Below are positions 34,847-46,200 of a DNA stretch of 64,000 nucleotides, piece after piece (the stretch's first letter is position 1; each line of letters starts with the position of its first letter). Both the position numbers and the translations under genes were made by a program. The DNA lies in assembly GCF_021155775.2 (NCBI RefSeq), contig NC_060232.1, forward strand, positions 39,536,089 through 39,600,088, read 5' to 3'. Under the pieces are notes generated by a model. The model was not told where the DNA came from and searched no databases. It saw nothing but the letters and a program-made list of their open reading frames with translations. This stretch comes from Neodiprion pinetum. Its lineage: Eukaryota > Arthropoda > Insecta > Hymenoptera > Diprionidae.

Positions 34847-36586
34847 TACTCTATAGATCGATTTTGCAAAATTCCATGAGATCTTCTGAATTTTCTTTGA
34901 ATTTTGCCTTGCCAAATGCCTTGACTCGGTTAATATCTTATACTCATAATCAACGGTTCCATTAATGTTGAGGAGAAATTCGCGTATCCTGGAATAGCTG
35001 AATTAAGGAATTAATCAATTGCTACCTAATCAGCAATTCTGCGCGATTTTTGGGAATCCGATGCTCATGCGAAATCGCACACATCCATACGATAACAACT
35101 CTTCGTTTACATCAGGTTCGATATTTGTGTATAACGAAGAACCGATTCGGGGAGCAATCGACGGAAAGGCAAGCCCGCCTATTTCCTGTAATTAATTTCG
35201 CGGCCGTTGACCGATTCATGCGTGAAGTCATGCCACCACTCCGTCCTGTAATGTACAAAGGTGAGAGTAACCGCTCTGTCTTTCCGTAACTTATTACACG
35301 TGATCCGAGTTTCCCCTTTTATCTTTTTCTCTACTTCTTTCTCTATGGGCAACCAACCCACAAAATTTCACCCACACACGCAGACACTTGCAACCGAACT
35401 GCACCTTGCATGATATTTAACGAACTTGACTTATAAAAATTAGGTGATTCGACTTTGGCGAGGACCCGAATCAAAGTATCTTAAGAGTCAAATACAATAC
35501 TCGAGTTCACAATATTCGATGCGTGATATCTCATACTCCGAAGTACAGAAAGCTCACGCTTCACCTCGATATAAATCACTGCACCACCGCAGTGTGTGAT
35601 GCGTATAACGTGAATATGCACTCGTATAACACAACGCAAGGACTGGGGGGGGGGGATTTTAATTGCTAAATTATTACGTTCTGGAGGCATGATTCACGCG
35701 ATTACACGTCCATGCTAAACTGATGCGTCCGATACGAAAGACTCCTCTGTGATGACGCTCAAGCTTGCAGGCTGAGATCCTGGTGCCGTACACTACGGAC
35801 GAGTTGTTTAATGGTTATACCCAGAAGAGACCGTTCAGAATATCAGCCGCTGCTCGACCGATCCGACATCCTGCGAATCTTTTAACCACGGCTAACAACC
35901 TCGGACTCCAGATGCGTTTCTGATCACCTCCACTGATGCGTCCTTGAGAAAATGAAACGGGGGTCCTTAACTTCGTCCTTATATTCCATAGTTTCCGTGT
36001 TCTTTCTAATTCCAATCGAACAATTGACGACTAGATGATAACTGCAGAACATGCGGGTGCCAAAAATACTAGACAGAAGAAAAATGATCATCCGACTGTT
36101 TTCGTATTTCGTTATTTGATCCTGCACCTTACATCCTTTTCCAAAACCATGATTTATGAAACGAAATGTACAAAGGATGAAGAAACGTGCAGGAAACACT
36201 TCGCGCAAATATGATAATTCATTCCTCTCGGTGAATTGTTTATTTTCTATTTATTTATTTTACTTCTTCTTATTTGCCGAGAGAAGAGGAAATGGGGAGA
36301 CTTTTGAAATTCTTCAAGTGTGCAGGTAACTGAATATGCGATAGAGGTCCGCATGTCTCGCCATGGTTGTATGTGTTACCTCCGGCCCGCTAATATCCTC
36401 GGTCGAAGGTGGAGAAGGTGTGTAGACTGCGGCATTGATGATGCAGCGCACTCGGAGCTAATGGACCGCATCAGACGAAACCTTCTCCGGATTTTTCACT
36501 AGGATGCATTCAACGCGGCAGACTGGCTTTCTTGACCATCACGGATCCGGGCAAAGGAGGAGTTTCAGCAGCTGGACGGATCGGCT

Positions 36587-36590
<4 letters not shown>

Positions 36591-36651
<61 letters not shown>
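36591..36651 (+). repeat. (CT)n microsatellite, about 30 units
   Basis: The longest perfect dinucleotide tract in the window. It accounts for the Leu/Ser repeats in the overlapping ORFs, which are not genes. Confidence 0.95.
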
Positions 36652-36655
<4 letters not shown>

Positions 36656-37141
36656 CCATTCATCTTCGTCTTTCATTCTCTCTTCTCTGTGCCTATAATA
36701 TAACCAAACCATACATAATGACTTGGGGAGATTGGTCAGTTGAAAATCAATATCTTTTCAAGTACGTATCGAATCGGTATATTTTTATTACAATGGAAGA
36801 AAAAAGAATACCTATACTCACAATCAAATTGTGAACAAGTGTTTGGATATCGATATATTATTACCAATCATTTAAAAAATGTTCAACATCTATTTTACAT
36901 CACGTTCTGTTTCGCTAAAATGTCGTTTATTTAGTTCAGACAATTGTTTTTTTCTTTTTCGATATTGAATTCAATATTTCTATTAGCTGATCGAAATCTG
37001 TCCGCGTCGTCTAGGAAATTTAGATACCCAACGATTACAATTTGACAGGAAAAAAGTATCGTATCGTTATTCGAAATGTATAATAAAACCTATCTCCTGA
37101 ACAAAGTGAGTGATTCTATTGCAAAGTAAAACGAAATGATT

Positions 37142-37545
37142 ACATTGAGAAAAATTTCTAAACATAGTTACAGTACAAACTAGAAAAGTCCTGAACTATC
37201 TTCTGGGTACAAAATGATAATGGATTTCGTAGCGGTAACCGGAAAATCTAGTACACGTGTAATCCTATTATTTCAGATTATTGTCACTGGTCGTAACTAT
37301 TGCAATAATTTAATGTTGCTGCAACGAGATTTTATTCAACTACAAAAATAGAATAGACTAAACAGCAAAATCTAATGTTGCAATAACCAGAAAATATGGC
37401 AATGGCAGGTATAAAATGACACTAATTGTAAATAATTACTTGTACAAAATGTTCGTTTACATATAACTTGAATAACATTCAAAATGTTATGATAACGATT
37501 CTCGTTTTACTGGAATTTTTCCAATAACTCTAACAAACGAGCAAA
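37142..37545 (+). repeat. Degraded relative of the 38.3-kb MITE
   Basis: It starts ACATTGAGAAAAATTTC, close to the terminal repeat of the 38326 element. It shares internal blocks with it in the same order: TTAATG...GTGCAACGA-type, ACTA(A)AAA..TAGAATA, ATGTTG.AATAACCA and TTTTACT..AATTTTTC. The right terminal repeat is not clear, so the end is approximate. Confidence 0.5.
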
Positions 37546-37785
37546 CCTCTCCTGCAAGAGATAACAAATGAGCGATGGTCTCTCTCTCTCTCTCTCTCAT
37601 TTTTACTTTCGATCAGTATTATTTCATACCGTTAATTATTCGCTTTGGTCTGTTATTTTGATCTAGCTTCCGTTATCCCTTTATTACTATTAGAATATAA
37701 TTACTTTTAGGTTTATATTGGATTTTTTTGTAATTCGTGCCTGTGGTCCTTGGGGAGTTAGACTCCAAGATCAAATGAATATACT

Positions 37786-37819
37786 TTCTCTCTCTCCGTC
37801 TCTCTCTCTCTCTCTCTCG
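37786..37819 (+). repeat. (CT)n microsatellite
   Basis: CT dinucleotides with one CCG interruption; a second perfect tract lies nearby at 37579-37598. The GC-rich segment to the right (37820-38200) has no convincing exon. Confidence 0.8.
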
Positions 37820-38325
37820 CACCTGGTGGCGAGAATCCAGCGTGGGTTTCCAGAGCGGCGCTTAAAATCTCGGAGGAAGAAGCGAGTCGGCGTCGCCGAG
37901 TTTGGCGGAGGCAAAAGCCGTTCGACTCGCCCGGGACGAAGCGGAGTCGCGGGAGGACGGCGATCGAGGGCAATGGTTAGTCCAAGGTCTTGGGTTCAAG
38001 TCTCGGTTCACGCCGCAACGCTTCCTCCCGCAAACAACAACCTCCCTTCCTAGAATAGTTCCGTAGCAGCCGATTCCGACTGCGGCTCCTCCGGGGAATT
38101 CGCGCCGCGAACCTCGGCAACGTAAACGTATGCGATAAAGAAAGGAGAGCCGATCATCGAGGATCATCCTTCGCCACCCATCTTCCGGTATCCTCCATTT
38201 TCACCCCTCGTGAAAATGTCGGACTGACGCGGAATCGGGTATACCTACGACATTTCTGTCAATCGGTGATACAAAATCGATCGTACTTTTCATTTCGTGA
38301 TACGAGATAGTCGCACGTCGAATTG

Positions 38326-38740
38326 CACTGAGAGAAATTTTTGGTTTCCGTTACAGCTCGGTTCTTAACTATTTTCATATTTTACCACAGTCGAAAAATA
38401 TAGTTCTAGGTAGAAAATGAAAATTAGTTTTATCTAGTATCCGTCGCTATTCTTTCTCGCTACGATCACTGTTGCTACATTTTCTTGTAACTGTTGCGGA
38501 AAATTTAATGCTTGTGCAACGATAAATTGACGTCAAAGCCTTGTTTAACTAAAAAAGTAGAATAAACCGAACAAACTGATTTTATGTTGGAATAACCAAA
38601 AAAGGATCGACAATAGCGCAAAACGTTTACGCGTACCTCGTTTTTCCTAATTCCAACAATATTCGAACAGTTTTTTTTTCAACGATACCTGTTTTACTCA
38701 ATTTTTCTAGTTACTGTAACAAATGAAATTTTTCTCAGTG
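38326..38740. mobile_element. MITE-like element with terminal inverted repeats (415 bp)
   Basis: The left end CACTGAGAGAAATTT and right end AAATTTTTCTCAGTG form an inverted repeat of about 15-16 bp with one mismatch. The interior is AT-rich with no coding capacity, so it is nonautonomous. Target-site duplications are not obvious; TTG on the left and TAA on the right flank the repeats. A related, more degraded copy lies 1.2 kb upstream at 37142. The superfamily cannot be assigned without the transposase source. Confidence 0.65.
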
Positions 38741-41700
38741 TAACCCGTTCAATTAGAGAAGAAAATATGGACTCAAAATGCCGTTATTGAAGTAAAGAAA
38801 CACTTTTTGGACGATATTGAGATGTTTTGGAGCTGTTTCAGAAATTTCCGTTTTTCTCGCGATGTGAGAATAATTCTGCAAAATGAATAGCGGCAATCGA
38901 TTTGTCGGAAAATTTTACCCCTGTTTTAAATACTTGACAATTATTCAACATGCGGTATATGTCGAGAAAATTGTAAAAAAAACGAAAATCAAGATAAATT
39001 ATATCATACGATATTTTCTAGAAAAATTATGTACAAGAATAAAAAATACTGAAATTCATGTTTTATTTTAAGTCACTGGGGAAAAATCTAAAAGATATCG
39101 TTGATTTTACACATTTTTTTTCACTCTGGAATATCTCATTTTATTCAAAATGATAATTTTCTACAACTTCTCTTCACCACCTTTTTAAAACGATATTCGT
39201 ATCTGACTATGACATGTGAATAACAAAATGAGCCATCGCATAAAGTGAAACCAGACGAAAATTTACTAAATTTTTCGCCATTTCAAATTCACCCGAATGG
39301 AAACATCGATTTCAATAAGCTTTTGCTAATTATAATTTCCATACATTTTGTTCTCGCATGTTTTAAAAGTAACAAAAAAAAAGTATCGATTCCGGCTTAG
39401 AAATCTTTTCAAGTGTACATTAGCCTTAATTTTTTTCCTCCAAATTAGATTTTCGCCTATCACATGAATGTTTCTACCGTGTTGCTGTCTTACCTCATTA
39501 CGAATGATTCACCAAACAAGAAATCGCGATTACAATCAATAATTCGAGTACAGAGACGTAAATTTAACTGTTTGTTCCTTTTCCAAAAGCAAATCATGAG
39601 TAAGCTGAACGGTATTTATTATCCGTTGGAAAAACACGTTCTTAAAAGTGCCCACATATAGATAGGTCTGAAAAAATGCAACAAAATTTTTATGTCCTCA
39701 CGTATATCATACACGCGCATGTGCAGCCTTTTGATACGCAGTATTATTTCGAGTTATTTCACCGTATAACGTTTCGAGTTACGATCAAGGTCGATGAAAC
39801 GAATGTCCACCGATACTTTCAACGCCGCTTACTCGTGAAATATCGACCGTAAGAATGACTTCAAAAGAAGTGTAACTTCTTTCCGGGATGGTTAATCGAT
39901 GTATCATTTTTTCGAACCCTTCGGACGCCACAAAGTCGAGAAACATCGAGCAGAAGAAGATTAAACGCGATATCGCGCAGCCTCGATGAACGTGGAACAC
40001 GATTGGCCGTTCGCCAGCTGATCGTGAGAGCCGTAAGTTGATTAGCCGACAGAGCCACGTGCGAACGAATATATTATAAAGTAGAGGAAGACCCGCGGGT
40101 CGGGAGGAGATGGATAGAAGAGGCGAGTTAGAAAGATAAATACAAAATAAGCCGATAAATAAACTCGGGCCGAACAGCAAAATAAGAAATCAACGGTGAA
40201 AAAATATTTCACAGTCCAAGACGATGCGTTTAGAATTTGACAAAGTAATCCTTCGTTTGTTTTTTCAACTTTATCTAGTCCGGTTCTGTGACTAAATACA
40301 TCAACTTCCAACATTCAATTCGAATAAAAAATGTTTTCCAGGGTTATTTGGTCTCGATTTTGATCATGAATAGTTTCATAGATTCTCAGCTGAGGTTCGA
40401 TTCTCCGGGTACTGCTTGACAAAAATGACGACAAATAATGGATTTTCGATTAAATCGATTATTTTTCAAACTCGATAAATCGCACGACTCGATTATTTTT
40501 CCTCGCGATCGGTTTTTGTTTCTTACTCCTACGTTCGACGCAATGCAATATCAATTTATGTGATTTATGTATCGATTATTTATCATTGTCTTACTTAATG
40601 AGTATACTTATTTGATATAACAAGTGAAAGATGAATGAATATTTTCACCTGAAATAGAAAAATATTTTGAACGAAACTATAAATTATCAAAAAACTTTTC
40701 CGCTATTAAAACTACAAACTGAAATTTACGAAATTTTTGTTTCGAATGCACCGTTTAAAAAAAAAAAAAACGACACGGTCGATTAATTATTACCGTTTCA
40801 ATCGAGTCGTGTTCGATTATTTTTTTCGTACTCGATTGATCGATGCATCGATTATTTTTAGCCAATTAGCCATCGCCGCAGTGCTTGTCGACTAATTCCG
40901 GCGAGCGTAAAAATTAAAAACATACATCGCATGTACTCCGGCGTGTAATTCGCACGGATTTTGACGCACTGCGCGGGAAGAAGCCGGAATCCGAGCAACG
41001 CTGTTTCGCAAACCAAAACGCACCGAGTACACGCAGAAAAGTGTTTGTAACGTGCATAAATGGCAGAGAGACAGACGTTTATCTCTACCGTAGAGACAAG
41101 TTCCCGTAGCCGGAGAGTTTACGTACTCGGTGGTGACTCGGTTTGGGCGATCCAACCGGCGTGCAAGCACGTTATTATACGTGTATGTATAGGTGGAAGA
41201 TAATTTTATTATATTGCGGTAGGTACGCGGAGCGCAGGCTAAGGCAAGGAAAACTGGTAGAGTCGAGAATTGGCGTAGGTGCATTTCGCGTCTGCAGTGT
41301 GGAGTATCGATATGCGGCAGATCGGTACTTGGCGTATCATGCGTGTGTCGTTACATTGTGTCCGTGTGCGCGCGTGGTGGTCGAAGAGCACGGAGAGATT
41401 TTATAATAAGAATTGCGCACAAATTGAAATGTTATTGAAACGCGTGTATACGACTGTCGTAAAACTGGAAATAGTTATCCCAGGCCAGACGACCAGCTCG
41501 AGTTGTTGAACGTAAAGTATTTTTGTTGGCGCAAAACGCAGGTTCAAGTACCCGGCCGTCCTCGCGGCTTTGAAAAAATGTATATCTTTAAGCAGTGATC
41601 GTTGCACCGCAGCTTCTCTCTCGTGCTTGAATTCTCATGCAAGCTGTTTCGAACTTCGTCGCGAATCGTGAACCTCGATTTTCAACACTCGAATAAAATG

Positions 41701-42331
41701 CTGCGACGTTTTGCCGGCGAACGTCACGGGGAATCTTCCGCGATAAATATTACTATTAATTTATCCGAAAACTTCCGGTTATTTGGGCTTTCCCACAAAT
41801 TGCTGTGTATAACTACTTGACTGCGGCGATACTTGACCGTCGCGATTTATAAAAATATTACACAGAAATAGATTGGACGAAAATTTTACCGCCGAGAAAC
41901 TTGACGTGGTGTAACTTCAACGGCAAGAATTTAGGAGGCGTAATTGGCACGATTCCACATAATTGATCTGAATTTATTGGGAGGAACAATTTTGCGCTGA
42001 TTCGCATATTGACAATAATCACTAGCTGTTTGGAATACTGTAATAAGCTGTCTAGATATACTAGATCAGCACGGTTACAAGTTTTTTATCGCAAGTTCGG
42101 TAACGAATCCCCAACATATTTATAGAGTAATTAAATTATAAGCCGAGCTCTCGGTTCGTTTGAACTGCAACGATTCTAGGTATCGATGAATCGAACCTCC
42201 TGAATGGCTCTCCAATTTGATGAGAATATCTCAACCCTCGAAATGAAATTCCCTGATTGTTGCATTGATCAATCAATCTGTGAGACAAATTGAATATACA
42301 TCGTTAAGGGGGGACTCTGGTGAAGTTTTTT
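38741..42331. other. AT-rich gene-free stretch
   Basis: Low-complexity AT-rich DNA with short random ORFs. No splice-bounded coding exon, RNA gene or clear repeat was recognised between the two elements. Confidence 0.35.
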
Positions 42332-42645
42332 TAATATCGGTGTTTTGGTTCTTGGAACGACTAAAAAAGATATGATCAAAAATTCCTTCCAAAAATATTT
42401 AAATTATGATGCCATATGTTCTGAAAAAAAAATTCAATCTTCTGCGATGAAAGTTTATGCAACAAGGAATTTTTGGCAACCGTGCGCTGGAAATTTCCTG
42501 CCAAAATTTCCTTGCGTTTACACCGTCATCGCAGAAGATTGAAATTTTTTTCACGACATGTACTGTGATGATCTAAAGTTTTGTAGAAGGTATTTCCGAT
42601 CACATCCTTTTCAGTCATTTGAAAAACGGAAAACTCGATACTATC
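42332..42645. repeat. Foldback element with about 147-bp arms
   Basis: 42332-42478 and 42499-42645 are imperfect reverse complements with a loop of about 20 bases. The innermost part (CAATCTTCTGCGATGA, AAGGAA, TTTTGGCA) pairs almost perfectly; outer parts such as GAT.TGATC and AAAT.CCTTC still match. A TTAAGGGGGG lies just outside the left arm, similar to the start of the 20489 repeat. It could be a MITE or a source of hairpin RNA. Confidence 0.7.
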
Positions 42646-43160
42646 GAAATATTACCGAAATTCAATCAATTCAATTCCCTTGTAACCGGACGCATTTTAC
42701 CGACTTAAAAACATCGCCCTGCAGCTCACGCGGTATTCTATAATTCACGAAGAAGGCAGCACCCTCTACACAGATATATAATACCTCGCAGATTGAGATG
42801 AGAAAAAAAGCACACACAAATAAATAAATTTTGCAGTTAGACCAATTGCAGTTAATTTTACCGCAATCAACGATGATTGTATGGACAGCGCTTGCAGTCT
42901 GCGGTTAGTAATACTCTGTTATTGTACGACCGCGCACAGGGATGCAATAAAATTCATTGATGCAGTGCAGGTTATACCGGCGACATTACAGCGCTACGAT
43001 AAAATTTACTGCGCGTGTGTTTACCATGCAATGAAAAACGGGGATTATCGGGTTAAACTCCCGAAGTGTTCATTACAGACCTTCGGAAATTTAATAATTT
43101 CTCGACAATCACTATCCTTCTACCCGTAAACGAACGCAGTTGCGTACATACCGATAGGAA

Positions 43161-43287
43161 ACGGCGAAACTTGGCAGGCTTTGAGTGCCAACCGACTGCG
43201 CATGCGCGAAACAATGGAACTCTATTGGTCAGCGAGTTCCTGCCGCGGCAACATTCTCGTCCGCAAGGCAGGGGAGCCAACTTAACG
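43161..43287 (+). repeat. Duplicated NRF1-like/CCAAT block, copy 1
   Basis: The sequence around CGACTGCGCATGCGCGAAAC and CTCTATTGGTC is matched by 56911-57036. GCGCATGCGC is a perfect palindromic NRF1-type site, and ATTGG is an inverted CCAAT box. The two motifs sit about 20 bases apart, as in a core promoter. It may be a duplicated promoter or a repeat that carries promoter motifs. Confidence 0.6.
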
Positions 43288-43289
43288 AA

Positions 43290-44110
43290 CAAACGTTAGT
43301 TACGTCGAGTCGTGTTGCAGTCACCGGTCGTCGGTCAGTTGGCAATAAAACCTTGCCAATCGTCGTCGAATCACTGGATCATCGACTGTCCGATTGCGAG
43401 ACGATCCGCTTGTACCGAAAAAAATTCTCATCACCTGCGTGACCACCTATAAGCCGAGTTCTTGAGTTGGCCAGCCTGCGCGCAAAGACGAGGAATCTCG
43501 CGCACGCGCGATAAATCTGTAAAGTTTCACAGTTTCCTCGCGTGTGTTACGATGGAAAATCTGCTCCCTCCATAGCCGTGCAATATACCTATAGTTTAGA
43601 GTCGTTACTCGGGCGAGGCAGCGTCCCCGGAGGGAGGCGATAGTTTTTCGTATTTACTTGAGTACCAATTTTGATTATCCCTGAGTGCCCTCGCAGCGGA
43701 CCGACGGGTACCAATTTTAAATCGGGAAACAGAAGCCAACAACCCGAGAGCAAGGCGAGCTGGCGAACGCCTGGAGCTCGGAGAGTCGGGGCGTCCGGTT
43801 CTTCTTTCGACCTCCGTTCCAAGGGCAAGAGCGGGAGGCCGAGAGCCTTGCCTTGCCTCGCTCGGCTCTACAGCCAATAATTCTGCTCAAATTTACGGCT
43901 TGTTTGGAGGGTAAATTGCGCTGTGAGTATGAGCAGCGTAGGTATATACGCAGCGCGCCGAGCGCAGCGCGTGCTTGCTAATTCATCGAGGTGTGCGCTG
44001 CGCTCGGAAAGGTGCGCCTTCGTCTTTTCCCCTGCAGCAGGTAAACCACTCAGAGGCTCTCCGTTAAACGCACTCTGACGCAGGTGCCGCGACCTAGCCT
44101 TCGCTGAAAA
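43290..44110. other. CpG-rich stretch after the NRF1/CCAAT block
   Basis: CpG-rich DNA with GC-driven ORFs and repeated GCGC/AGCGCAG words near 43.95 kb. It would fit a 5' exon or CpG promoter downstream of the NRF1/CCAAT block, but no clear start codon and donor combination was found. Confidence 0.25.
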
Positions 44111-44816
44111 AGGTGATACCTAACCGACGCGCTGTGACGATAAACGCAGGAATACCGCGTATGTGTAGGTATGTGTACAGAGGGTCCGGTGTAATTTTAA
44201 TTACGGCTCATTACTCATCCCCTGTAATTACCGCGAACCGTGTAAACTTTTTTACCGGTCTAAGTACACGGCGCTACTTCTTCGCTCGGTTTTTCCGCTC
44301 AAACCGGGGCTCGGCATCGGGCTTTTTTCCATGGAAAAATCATGAACTCGACGGCTTTTTTTTATCGCCAGTGGTGTTTAATACTGACGGAAAGATCGTT
44401 CGAAATTTATGTCTTTGTACACGTTGGTAAAATCGGAGTTGCAGGTCTTGGTTGCATGTTCGAATGGTCGATCGGAGAACGAGTTGTAATTTATTTACTA
44501 TGCTTTTAGATTCCCCCTCCGTATGGATCCAATTGCTAAATCGAGTATATTTGAAAGACTCTGAAATCGGGACGATGATCGAGTCGGTAATTGCGTATTA
44601 TTATAATGTATTTTAACAACGATCAAAGCTACTGAGACGCTCGTTTAAACCAATTTGGAATTGCGATGATTGATTAACGAGTTGTTCGACTACCTTTACG
44701 CGTCCGTTGTAGCGGCGTCAGAAAATGCGTGCAGCCGAAAATTGACTACGGAAGTCGTGTGAGATCGCTTTGAAACGGGAATTTTGATGACCCGAATGTA
44801 TAATCAGGAGATTAAA

Positions 44817-44840
44817 GTTAGGTTGGGTTAGGTTGGGTTA
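44817..44840 (+). repeat. Telomere-like (TTAGGTTGGG)n tract
   Basis: Two copies of TTAGGTTGGG plus flanking GTTA. The insect telomere repeat is TTAGG, so this is a short interstitial degenerate form. Confidence 0.6.
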
Positions 44841-45539
44841 TCATAAAGAAACGTTTTTAAAAACATCGCTGACTTGCAACTTTAGAATCGCTCCGAAGGA
44901 GTGTTCGGTTTGCAAAATACGATCGTGATTTTCCGTGCATCATAATCTCCAGACTTTCAACTACACGATGGGCATATTTAAAAACAAAAAAAAAAAAACT
45001 CCGTACATTTCCAGGTTTTCCAGGACCTCAAACCTAGTTTTCGCTGACATTATTCCAGTTCCAGTAAGTCAGTAAAACCTAAATCGTTCGGCTTGTTAAT
45101 TCTATATCCGGTTCAATTTCAATTCAAATTGAAGAAAATTATAATGTACAAAAAAGTCAGGTCAAGCCAATTTGTTTTCTCGACGAAAGAAAGTAAATTC
45201 GTTACCTCAAAAAATCATTTCTAATTCCCACGATGAAAAACTGATATTTTCAGTTTTTTCCATTACCAAACTAAAAAATCCCCTGACAATTTCGAGTTTT
45301 CCAATTTTGTGGCTACCCAGAATTAATTCTGAAGTTGCGAAATAAAATTTTTCTCGAAAACATTCGACCTCCGATTCCCAACCACGCGAAGAACTCTGAC
45401 TGTTCCGGTCTCCACGGAGTCTGAGATCTCGATACCGCGTTCAGCCGTTTGTTTGTTTTCCTTTCCCCCCCGTGTCGGAGGAAAAATCACCGGCCGGGTT
45501 TCAACGAGGTAAGAAATCGACGGCAAGACGCGTTGCAAG

Positions 45540-46200
45540 CGTCACGAGATCGACTTTAGGACGGCCGTCAGTCTATAAAAATAAAGTTGAAGGCCCAGAG
45601 CTGCGAGCGCGGAGGCATTAAATGCACGGAAAGAAACTTCCCGCGTCACCAGCGAGAGTCTCTCTCCCTCTCTCTCTCTCTCTCTTGGGAGAATCGCGCG
45701 CGGCGTAGCTGTGAGCGATGAAACTGACCTGCGCAACGCCTCGAATACCGGCGCTGCGCTAGATCCGTGGGTCCCGATAGCGCAGCGCGCAGCGCGCAGC
45801 GGAGGCATCAGCGTATCGCCGATTCGCAGGCCCGAAATGACGCGCATCTCCGCGCGCAGCAGCGGAGCAGCGCTGTCTGCGCTAACGCCGTTTGGGCCGC
45901 CCCTGACGGTGCGCGTCGCGCGTTAACGGCGCTAAAAACGTGGATCATGCCCCCTCGAGTCGCCTCCTAATCCCGACGGCAAACGAGATTTGATAAGGCG
46001 ACCTTGGTCGCCCGGCTCCCGCTTCGCGAGACCGTAAACCTCGAGCCCGAGTCCGTCGACATCCGATTAACATCATCGCTCGAAGGGGGAAGAGGGGGGA
46101 GGGCAAAGCCTCCGGCTCGACTGATTTTTGCGTCGTTAAAAATGTTGGCTAGCACTTTTTCCAAGGTGGGGTTCGGAAGGTGGGTTCTCCGCAAAAGACG
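45540..46200. other. CpG-rich island with (CT)n and AGCGCGC repeats
   Basis: A (CT)n run at about 45661-45685 is followed by CAGCGCGCAGCGCGCAGCG words near 45780-45800 and dense CpG to about 46.2 kb. ORFs on both strands are GC-driven. It may be a promoter or enhancer. Confidence 0.3.

Noticed and set aside
37970..38015. tRNA-like B-box (GGTTCAAGTC) as a tRNA or SINE
   Set aside because: The T-arm would need three wobble pairs and no acceptor stem or anticodon arm can be folded upstream. A SINE relic cannot be excluded.
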